Positions 8,192 to 15,449 of a DNA stretch of 64,000 bases are shown in pieces. The first letter of the stretch is position 1. The number at the start of each line of letters is the position of its first letter. A program made the translations under genes and the position numbers. The notes under the pieces are model-generated. The model did not search any database. It was not told the origin of the DNA and was given only the letters and a program-made list of their open reading frames with translations. Source of the stretch: JBBTCX01 sp964494205 (GTDB lineage: Bacteria > Planctomycetota > Phycisphaerae > UBA1845); contig CAZBRD010000007.1 in the NCBI GenBank assembly GCA_964494205.1, forward strand, positions 186,001 through 250,000, in the 5' to 3' direction.

Positions 8192-9925
8192 TTAATGCTT
8201 GAAATGTCTGACGCCCGTGAAGATCATAGCCACATCGCGCTCATCGCACGCACGGATTACCTCTTCGTCGCGCTTGGACCCACCGGGCTGAATGATCGCT
8301 GTCACACCCGCATCCATCAGCAGCTTCGGCCCATCGTCGAAAGGAAAGAACGCATCCGACGCCGCAACCGAACCCTTCAGCTTCTCCGCATGGCCATTCT
8401 CGTTAGCTAACCACGTCGCGATGCGACAACTCATCACCCGCGACATCTGCCCCGCGCCATTGCCGATCAACATGCCGTCCTTGCAGATGCTGATCGCGTT
8501 GCTCTTGGTGTGCTTGGCGATAAGCCAGGCCAATCTCAGATCGGATAGTTCAGAGTCAGTGGGCTTTCGTTTGGTGACGAATTTCCATTCGGATTCGTTG
8601 AGGCCGATGGAGTCTGACAATTGCACAAGCATTCCACCCATAATGCTACGGTAGTCTTGATTCGCATGTAGTTTATTTTCATTCATCGCCCAAACTTCAA
8701 AAAGTCTGGTGCGTTTACCCCACTCTTTGGAGGCACGAAGTAGATCAATAACCGCTTGGTCTGCCCGAAATTCCTGCGAATCTCCGAAGCTCGGCGCTGC
8801 CCAACCGTCAAGGAAGAAACCTCCTGCATGAGCCTGCTTACCCCAATTAGAAAATGTCGAAGCCACCGCCGATACCACCGCGCTAGTCACGGGAAAACTG
8901 CAAACAAGAAATCCACCCATTGCCGCGTTTGGATCACCCAGATACGCCTTTCGATACGCCTCAATCGGATCTTGTGAAACAGCTACTCCGCAGGGGTTGG
9001 TATGTTTGAAGAAGCACGCGCAGTGCAGTTGTTCCGAATCATCAACCACTCCCTCGATTTCCTTCTGTGTTTCTCCCGCCTCCAAGATAGTGGTGATTTT
9101 GGAGTTCATACCTCGCCAAATATCGCCACATAGCCGTACGCTGGCATCGAGGTCCAGATAGTTGTTTACAGAACACTCTTCTTGAAATTCATGGTCTCCA
9201 ATCGAGTCTGACGTAGTCAGGTCTATATCGTGTCCATCGTGCAAATACCACAATTTTGCAACCTGATGCGGATTTTCACCGTAGCGAAGCGGACCCCAAT
9301 CTGAAACTCGAAGCATATCCTGAGGAAGTCCTTGGCCCTTGATAGCCGAAATCCACTTAACAATATCTGAGTCATAATCCAGAACATCGTCGAAGGCCCG
9401 GTATGCGCGACCTAGGTTGGTAATTGAGTCATCATCTCTCAGAGTGGATAGGACATAATCAAGTGCATCAATGTGAGATACAACAAGTACGTGCGCTTGA
9501 TTCTTCGCCGCTGCCCTAAGCAACGACACTCCCCCAATATCAATCATCTCGATCGCTTGCTCGAACGAACAATTCGGATCAGCCACCGTCTTTTCAAACG
9601 GATACAGATCCACCACGACCATATCGATCGTCTTGATTCCCTGCTCCGCCAGCTGTCGCATGTGCTCTGGGTTGTCGCGATCAGCCAGAATTCCCGCGAA
9701 AATCTTCGGGTGCAACGTCTTCACGCGGCCATCGAGCAATTCCGGAAAACCGGTGATCTCCTCGACCAGTGTCACCGCGATTCCATTGTCTTTGAGCAGT
9801 TTGGCTGTCCCGCCGGTGGAGATGATTTCGATGCTGAACTCGTCAACCAGCGCACGAGCAAAATCGACAATGCCGGTCTTGTCATAAACGCTGATCAGCG
9901 CGCGTTCGATTTTCCGCTGGGCCAT
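8192..9925 (-). CDS. purH: Bifunctional AICAR transformylase / IMP cyclohydrolase
   Basis: A 577-residue enzyme for the last two steps of IMP synthesis. The IMP cyclohydrolase domain (about 1-200) shows ISTGGTAK, GRVKTLHPKI and the DIGGVSLLRAAAKN segment. The transformylase domain shows LRYGENPHQ, the KHTNPCG catalytic motif, DAFFPFDDG, IQPGGSKRD and the terminal FTGVRHFKH. It is longer than the usual roughly 510-530 residues, with extra sequence between the GENPHQ and KHTNPCG motifs and around residues 350-420. The central DNA (about 8580-9480) is visibly more AT-rich than both ends. The start has a good GGAGG ribosome-binding site. The protein is full length and looks functional. Confidence 0.96.
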   Translation of the reverse strand: MAQRKIERALISVYDKTGIVDFARALVDEFSIEIISTGGTAKLLKDNGIAVTLVEEITGFPELLDGRVKTLHPKIFAGILADRDNPEHMRQLAEQGIKTIDMVVVDLYPFEKTVADPNCSFEQAIEMIDIGGVSLLRAAAKNQAHVLVVSHIDALDYVLSTLRDDDSITNLGRAYRAFDDVLDYDSDIVKWISAIKGQGLPQDMLRVSDWGPLRYGENPHQVAKLWYLHDGHDIDLTTSDSIGDHEFQEECSVNNYLDLDASVRLCGDIWRGMNSKITTILEAGETQKEIEGVVDDSEQLHCACFFKHTNPCGVAVSQDPIEAYRKAYLGDPNAAMGGFLVCSFPVTSAVVSAVASTFSNWGKQAHAGGFFLDGWAAPSFGDSQEFRADQAVIDLLRASKEWGKRTRLFEVWAMNENKLHANQDYRSIMGGMLVQLSDSIGLNESEWKFVTKRKPTDSELSDLRLAWLIAKHTKSNAISICKDGMLIGNGAGQMSRVMSCRIATWLANENGHAEKLKGSVAASDAFFPFDDGPKLLMDAGVTAIIQPGGSKRDEEVIRACDERDVAMIFTGVRHFKH

Positions 9926-10162
9926 GCGACGAACCTCCGATGAGCACGGAGTCTATCAGGAAAGCAGCTAACCGGCATGGGAAAACTGAACCGCGACCGC
10001 AAGGGAGCGGCCCTGATTTCAATTGAGAGGCGAGTGTTTACTGAAGTGCTAAGAGAGGACTCTCGACTTAGCGGGCAAAACTTGGTCGGCTATTGCCTAA
10101 TGCCTCTTGCCCAATGCCTGTGCGAAGTACAGTCGCGAGAGCTTGAGCGATCGAACCACCTG

Positions 10163-11443
10163 TTACTTCTTCTTCCGGTCCCAGCGACTCCGGAAAGGAT
10201 CAGCCTCTTCCTGCGATGGAACCGTCGACGCAGCCGGTGCTGCCTCGGCCGCTTCACCGGGCGGCAAATTCAACTGTTTCTTAGCCGCCAGAATCTGCTG
10301 TCTGCGAAGGTACGGTACGCTGTCCGGACGGGCACACAAGACTTCTCCGCCTGAACCGAACAGATAAATCGCATCATCATCCACATTGGTAATCGCGAAC
10401 TCCGCGCCAACCGCACTGATCGATGCAATCTGCGAACCATTCACATGATCAATTACCGCCAGCCGCCGATCCGTCGTGAACACGAAATCCCGCTCGCCCG
10501 AGTGGGCCGCCAGATTTCGCCCAACTGCCAGTCTCCACCGCTCACTACCCGTGTCGGCATCGAGTGCTGTCAGCCCCTGCCCTTGGCTGTATTGATAGGC
10601 CGTCCGCGCGACGACCGCCGGACCCTCATCCAGCTCCCACGGGAATCGCACGCGCCACTCCACCGCCCCGGTGTTTGAATTCAGCTTGTAGAGCGATCGG
10701 TCCTGGCTCGCCACATAAATGCCGCCGATGTCGGACGCGAGCTCCGCGTGAACCGCCCCACCGACGGTGCTTGCCCAATACAAAGTCTTGTCAACCGCCG
10801 AGCACGAAAAGACATGCCCGCCGTGTGACGCGAAAACCAGACTGTTGTCGGTGTCAAAGATGGGTGTAGTTGTCACCGCTCCGCCGGTCGCAACCTCCCA
10901 CAGCTCCACAAAACCGTTCGGCACCCGCTGCGTGGGGAACAACGAATAGACGCGACCGTTATAACTGCCCATGAACAATCGGCCATCGTAACCCAACGCC
11001 GGACCACCCTCCGGATACGGCAGCGAAATCTCCTGAATGCGATCACCGGAGTAACGATCCAAAACCTTAATGCTCGAGCTGGAAACGATGGCCACCACCG
11101 CCCGCCCGCCAATCGTGTGGTATTGAGTCGGCTTGTAGATTCGGAATTGCGGGTTCGCGACTTCGTCGGCCCAACGAATCAACCCAGAGGCAGCCTCAAC
11201 CGAGAAAACCAAACCTTGATCGCTGACGACATACACGTTCTCGTCAATGAGGTAGGCCGATCGAACAGACTCGCCCGCCGCCAGCGGAACCTGAATCGTC
11301 CAATACGCGCGGAACCCCGCGTCCTCCAACGCAGCCACGTTGGCCAGCGACGATTCCGGAAACGCAAACGCCGGCGAGTTCACTCCGGCGAAAAGCAGGG
11401 ACCCGATCAGTGCCAACTTCGAAGGTGACAGAATCCGTCTCAT
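10163..11443 (-). CDS. Exported PQQ-like beta-propeller protein
   Basis: A 426-residue protein with a signal peptide (MRRILSPSK, then a hydrophobic stretch ending PAFAFP). Repeated blades of the type V-Y-V-[AVS]-[SD]-x-x-G-x-(V/L)-[FY]-x-L/V-[ND]-x-x-[ST]-G-x-[VI]-x-W follow, for example ASQDRSLYKLNSNTGAVEWR and LTALDADTGSERWRL. This is the PQQ-enzyme/BamB-like eight-bladed propeller fold (PF13360). No PQQ-ligand set or dehydrogenase motif was seen, so a scaffold or assembly role is more likely than catalysis. The ATG at 11443 has a GAGG ribosome-binding site; an upstream in-frame start at 11479 was not used. The C-terminal 45 residues are a low-complexity Ala/Pro then Arg/Lys tail. Confidence 0.85.
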   Translation of the reverse strand: MRRILSPSKLALIGSLLFAGVNSPAFAFPESSLANVAALEDAGFRAYWTIQVPLAAGESVRSAYLIDENVYVVSDQGLVFSVEAASGLIRWADEVANPQFRIYKPTQYHTIGGRAVVAIVSSSSIKVLDRYSGDRIQEISLPYPEGGPALGYDGRLFMGSYNGRVYSLFPTQRVPNGFVELWEVATGGAVTTTPIFDTDNSLVFASHGGHVFSCSAVDKTLYWASTVGGAVHAELASDIGGIYVASQDRSLYKLNSNTGAVEWRVRFPWELDEGPAVVARTAYQYSQGQGLTALDADTGSERWRLAVGRNLAAHSGERDFVFTTDRRLAVIDHVNGSQIASISAVGAEFAITNVDDDAIYLFGSGGEVLCARPDSVPYLRRQQILAAKKQLNLPPGEAAEAAPAASTVPSQEEADPFRSRWDRKKK

Positions 11444-11523
11444 CAGGAAATCCTCAACGCCGATCGCGGTCCGTGACACTTAGTCGACAAGGCGCACCGA
11501 GCCGACAAAACACAACTAAGCGC

Positions 11524-11600
11524 TGTAACATCATTCCCTCTCCCTCTTAGGGAGAGGGCAGGGTGAGGGTCTCTTTCGCGGTCGACACATTGTTATGTTA
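11524..11600. repeat. MITE-like short element (family R5), copy 1
   Basis: The element begins TGTAACAT and ends ATGTTA. It encloses a CCCTCTCCCT/AGGGAGAGGG palindrome followed by AGGGTGAGGGTCT. A closely similar element with perfect 8-base terminal inverted repeats lies at 19408-19487. It is too short to encode a transposase. Confidence 0.7.
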
Positions 11601-11641
11601 AGAGTCGTAGCCTGCCGACCGCTTGTCGACCTCACACTGCA

Positions 11642-11661
11642 GGACCGGTTTCCAACCGGCC
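11642..11661. repeat. Palindromic repeat (family R4)
   Basis: ACCGGTTtCCAACCGG-type palindrome preceded by GG. Related copies lie at 19508-19528 and 30350-30370, and a degenerate one at 19374-19394. Confidence 0.75.
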
Positions 11662-11783
11662 ATCACGCGATATTGAAGAGCTTCGCGAGCGATCGGTCAA
11701 GCAGCCCACCGCAGGAGTGTCGGCAAACCAGTTCTAACGTACTATGGGCCCCATCGCAGGCGGTTGGAGCATAGGGAAACGCA

Positions 11784-14700
11784 ATGCGCATCGGAGTCGA
11801 ACGCGTGAATCACGGCATGGCCGCAAAGCCGATCGAAATCATGCTGCTCGCGCTGCTCGTCGCGACCTTCGCTTCGTCCTGCAAACGAGATTCGCAAACC
11901 GAGAAACCAGAATCTCCCAAGCAACCGACGACCACCAAGAGCGATTTCCTATCATTCATGCACGAAGGTCACGCTGCCGCCGCGCGTTGGGACCAGCCCG
12001 GCGCGACCGCAGCCTTTCGCAAAGCGCTGGATGCCGACCCAACGTCGACTCCGGCCCGACTCAACCTCGGCCTAGCCCAACTCCTCGACAGCAATGCCGA
12101 GGACGCCGTCGCTACGTTGAAACCGCTGCTCGACCGGCCACCAGTTTCGACGCAGATGGAATACCTCTACGGCCTCTCCCTGCTGAAAGCGGGCAAACCT
12201 GAAGACGCCATCGAGCACCTGCGCAGAGCGTCCGACGCCGCACCGCACGAATCCAGCGTTTTGTTCCAATACGGCGTCGCGTTGCTGGAGTCGAAGAAAT
12301 CGGAGGAAGCCGCCGCCGTCTTACGCAACGTGATCGACCTCGACCGCTTCCACATCACAGCCCCCTTCCGCCTCGCGAGAATCGAACGCGCCGCCGGACG
12401 CACGGAAGAAGCAGACCGGTGGATGCTGAAATCCGAACAAAACCGCGCAATCCTCGGAACGGACGCGTCCGATCGGGAAGCCCGAGGACTCAACCGTTTC
12501 ACCAAACCGCTGGACCCGCCGCTGGGCTGGGAACCGAAAGAGAAAGGCAAATCTGTCCGCTACGTGGATTTGCAAGACCCGTTCCAGTCTGAAATCAATT
12601 TCGTAGCTCTCGGTTCGCTCGTCGCGGTGATTGGCCGCACAGGCAATGGTGCACCAGAGTTCCTTGCGCATTCCAAAGATTCATGGAAGGTCGTTCATTT
12701 TTCTGGTGGGAAGCTCAACGAAATCGAGTCGTCCATCGAAGACCTACCTGTTGCCTATATTTCAGATGTGTCGGTTGGCGATTTCGACAACGATGGATTC
12801 ACCGATGTCTTCATCGTCGGGACACCGCACGCCACTTTTTTGCGCCAACAGGCAAACCATAGGTTCACTAATGATACAAATCAGGCCGGCCTCGGCGACA
12901 TCATGGCATCCCAATCCTGCGCGATGGACATAGACCACGACGGCGATCTCGACTTGTTGATCGCTCTCTACGATCAGAAGCTGTCGTATTTCCAAAACGA
13001 TGGAAAGGGCAACTTCACCGACCTGTCGGCGTTGCTCGCCCTGCCGGATTCGTGGGCGACTGGTTCAAAGGGACGAATCGCCACAGTTTCCATCGGCGAC
13101 GTAAACGACGACGACTCGACGGATTTGCTGGCAACCTTCGGAAACGCTGCGAGCCTGCTGCAAAACCGAGGATCTTACGATTTCCGAACAGTCTTCGGTT
13201 CCGAGATTCCCAGCACCGTTCTGTCAGATCTAGACGACCTCAACAATGACGGACAACTTGAAGCTGCCTATGTAGTCTGCGATGAATCAATTTGCGCAAA
13301 AGGGCACATCGCATTCACCGATCAGAACGTCAAGCAAATTGAATTTCACGACATGCCGGCGCCGAGCTTGAATCTACTTGATTATGATTCGGATGGATTC
13401 GTTGATGTCTTGTTGAGTAATCAGAACAATTTTCATCTTTGGCGTAATCGTGGAACACATGGATGGAATGAAGTTACTGGAGAAACGGGCCTCGACTCTA
13501 TCATTCCGATTACCACATCCAGTGAGCTAGTGCCTCCACGGATAAGAGTTCAAGATGTCGACGGAGATGGAGATACGGACATCATCATCGAAGAGATTGG
13601 CGGCAGTATGCGCATTCTCCGCGCCGACTCAAACGAGAGGGCGAAGGCACTAAATCTCTCCCTCGAAGGCACCAAATCCAACCGTTCCGGCATCGGCGCT
13701 CGCGTCGACATCCGCGCCGGCAGCGCCCGCATCTTCCGCAACATCACGAGTCAGCCGATCACCATCGGCGTCGGCGATTTTGAAAAGCTTGACCTCGTCA
13801 AAATCCTCTGGCCCAACGGAGCCACCGACGCGTTCACGAATGTCCCCGTCGACAAGCCGCTGCACGTCGTCGAGACAACGGTCACGCTCGGCTCATGCCC
13901 GCACCTGTACGTGTGGGACAACGACCAATTCCGCTTCGTCACCGACATCCTCGGCAACGCCCCGCTAGGCCTGCCCTACGCACCGGGCAAATACCTGGCT
14001 GCGGACACAAGCGAAATCGTCTGGCTGGGCAATGAGCAAAACGTTTCCTTTGTCGAACCCCATCAGAGCCCCGAGCGCAAGCGAGGGGTTGCTGGTGCGA
14101 GAATCCCTTCTCGCACCAACGCCAGCGGGAATCCTTTCCCTCCGAACATGCCAGCCGATCCCAAACATGACACTTCCTCATTTCGACATTCGATATTCGA
14201 CATTCGACATTCAGCCGAACCCGTCGCTCGCGCTTCGGACTCTGAAGAATCGCAGCGCCTTGTGACCATCGAAATCACCGACGAGCTCCGCGAGCTTCTT
14301 TATCTCGACGATGTCAAGCTGCTCGTCGTCGATCATCCCAACGATGTTGAAGTCCATCCCAACGACAAAGTCATCCCGCCGCCCTTCCCCAATTCGGAAG
14401 TGTGGTCCGTTCGCAACGCCCGCCCGCCGATTCACGCCGTCAACGATGCTGGGCAGGACGTTTCAAGTAGCTTGACCGCTGTCGACAACATCAAAGTTGG
14501 CCCGCGAAAACTTCGCAGCCCACAGCTCAAAGGACTGGCCGAGACAACTTCGCTCACCCTCGACTTCGGCCCAATCGATACCACCAAACCCAACACACTC
14601 GTCATGAACGGCTGGCTGCACTGGGGCGGCGCCAGCTCCAACATCGCAGCCGCCCAAAATCCGACGCTGGGTAATCCCTTCCCGCGACTCGAAGCGATGA

Positions 14701-15449
14701 CAGGCGATGGCACCTGGCAACCTGTCGATGTTGTCGTCGGCGCGCCATCTGGAAAAACAAAAACAATCCTCGTCAACCTGACGAACAAGCTGCCCGCCGA
14801 CACGAAACAACTCCGCCTCACGTGGGGACTGGAAGTATTCTGGGATCGCATCGCTCTCGCCGAGCGCCTTGAAAATCCAATCTCGCAGGAAGAAACTCCC
14901 CCTCCCTCTTGGACGGAGGGCGACCAAAACGGGAGCCCGACGGATCGGGGTGAGGGGCTCAAGACTTCGACATCAAAAATGGTCGAGATCGCTCCTACCT
15001 CAGCCAATCTCTACTATCGCGGCGTTCCGCGCATGACACGTTCGTCACCGGATCAGCCGTTCATCCCGGACTACAATGATCTGTTGGAGTCACCGCCGTG
15101 GCGGATGATCCCCCAAGGTTTCTGCACGCGCGTCGGCGATGTGCTCGAATTACTGACCGCCACCGACGACCGCTACGTCATCATGAACTGCGGCGACGCA
15201 TGCCGCATCGAGTTCGACGTCACCACGCTTCCTCCGGTTGCAGACGGCTGGTCGCGCGACTTCTTCCTCTACACCGACGGCTGGGACAAGGACATGGACC
15301 ACAACGTCTTCACCGGCCACACCGTCCTGCCGCTGCCCGTTCACGGCCAGGACGAACAACGCTACGGCCTCGAGCAATTTGAACTGCCGTCAACAGATTG
15401 GATCGAAAAATACAACAAGCGCTGGGTCGCGGGACAATTGAATGAATAA
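11784..15449 (+). CDS. Lipoprotein with TPR, VCBS/FG-GAP and ASPIC/UnbV domains
   Basis: A 1221-residue predicted lipoprotein: the N-terminal hydrophobic segment ends ATFASSC, giving lipidated Cys33. Residues 55-205 are TPR-like repeats. Residues about 325-600 carry at least six calcium-binding VCBS/FG-GAP loops (DFDNDGF, DIDHDGDLD, DVNDDDSTD, DLNNDGQLE, DYDSDGFVD, DVDGDGDTD). Residues 620-695 match the ASPIC/UnbV domain (SNRSGIGARV, WPNGATD). A large C-terminal region of unknown function follows (CPHLYVWDNDQFRFVTDILG onward). Two in-frame blocks of palindromic repeat DNA interrupt it at residues about 761-820 and 1038-1059. The gene overlaps the next VCBS gene by 8 bases, so the two are translationally coupled and probably act together at the cell surface. 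The catalytic role, if any, is unknown. Confidence 0.85.
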   Translation: MRIGVERVNHGMAAKPIEIMLLALLVATFASSCKRDSQTEKPESPKQPTTTKSDFLSFMHEGHAAAARWDQPGATAAFRKALDADPTSTPARLNLGLAQLLDSNAEDAVATLKPLLDRPPVSTQMEYLYGLSLLKAGKPEDAIEHLRRASDAAPHESSVLFQYGVALLESKKSEEAAAVLRNVIDLDRFHITAPFRLARIERAAGRTEEADRWMLKSEQNRAILGTDASDREARGLNRFTKPLDPPLGWEPKEKGKSVRYVDLQDPFQSEINFVALGSLVAVIGRTGNGAPEFLAHSKDSWKVVHFSGGKLNEIESSIEDLPVAYISDVSVGDFDNDGFTDVFIVGTPHATFLRQQANHRFTNDTNQAGLGDIMASQSCAMDIDHDGDLDLLIALYDQKLSYFQNDGKGNFTDLSALLALPDSWATGSKGRIATVSIGDVNDDDSTDLLATFGNAASLLQNRGSYDFRTVFGSEIPSTVLSDLDDLNNDGQLEAAYVVCDESICAKGHIAFTDQNVKQIEFHDMPAPSLNLLDYDSDGFVDVLLSNQNNFHLWRNRGTHGWNEVTGETGLDSIIPITTSSELVPPRIRVQDVDGDGDTDIIIEEIGGSMRILRADSNERAKALNLSLEGTKSNRSGIGARVDIRAGSARIFRNITSQPITIGVGDFEKLDLVKILWPNGATDAFTNVPVDKPLHVVETTVTLGSCPHLYVWDNDQFRFVTDILGNAPLGLPYAPGKYLAADTSEIVWLGNEQNVSFVEPHQSPERKRGVAGARIPSRTNASGNPFPPNMPADPKHDTSSFRHSIFDIRHSAEPVARASDSEESQRLVTIEITDELRELLYLDDVKLLVVDHPNDVEVHPNDKVIPPPFPNSEVWSVRNARPPIHAVNDAGQDVSSSLTAVDNIKVGPRKLRSPQLKGLAETTSLTLDFGPIDTTKPNTLVMNGWLHWGGASSNIAAAQNPTLGNPFPRLEAMTGDGTWQPVDVVVGAPSGKTKTILVNLTNKLPADTKQLRLTWGLEVFWDRIALAERLENPISQEETPPPSWTEGDQNGSPTDRGEGLKTSTSKMVEIAPTSANLYYRGVPRMTRSSPDQPFIPDYNDLLESPPWRMIPQGFCTRVGDVLELLTATDDRYVIMNCGDACRIEFDVTTLPPVADGWSRDFFLYTDGWDKDMDHNVFTGHTVLPLPVHGQDEQRYGLEQFELPSTDWIEKYNKRWVAGQLNE
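14064..14245. repeat. Composite repeat block inserted in frame in a coding region
   Basis: Consecutive repeat units lie here: CCCCGAGCGCAAGCGAGGGG (14069-14088, family R7), a 24-base R3 hairpin (14094-14117), a GGGAAT...CC stretch, four tandem 7-mers of CGACATT type (14184-14211), and CGCTCGCGCTTCGG. R3 and R7 also occur between genes elsewhere in the window. Together they encode about 60 low-complexity residues without breaking the frame. Confidence 0.8.
14896..14960. repeat. R5-related repeat fragment inside a coding region
   Basis: CTCCCCCTCCCTCTTGGA, its partial inverse GGAGGG and a GGGGTGAGGGGCTC tail resemble the core of the intergenic R5 elements (CCCTCTCCCTCTTAGGG...AGGGTGAGGGTCT). 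About 26 extra bases lie between the palindrome and the tail. It encodes the Pro/Gly-rich segment PPPSWTEGDQNGSPTDRGEG. Confidence 0.6.

Larger units (their letters stand above)
11444..11783. other. Divergent intergenic region with two repeat elements
   Basis: This 340-base gap separates the beta-propeller gene (minus) from the TPR/VCBS lipoprotein gene (plus), so it must hold both promoters, though no convincing -35/-10 pair was recognised. It contains an inverted-repeat-bounded R5 element (11524-11600) and an R4 palindrome (11642-11661). Confidence 0.7.

Noticed and set aside
14184..14211. Tandem CGACATT units as a possible CRISPR or origin iteron array
   Set aside because: Only four 7-base units without spacers, located inside a coding region; no cas, dnaA or dnaN gene nearby.
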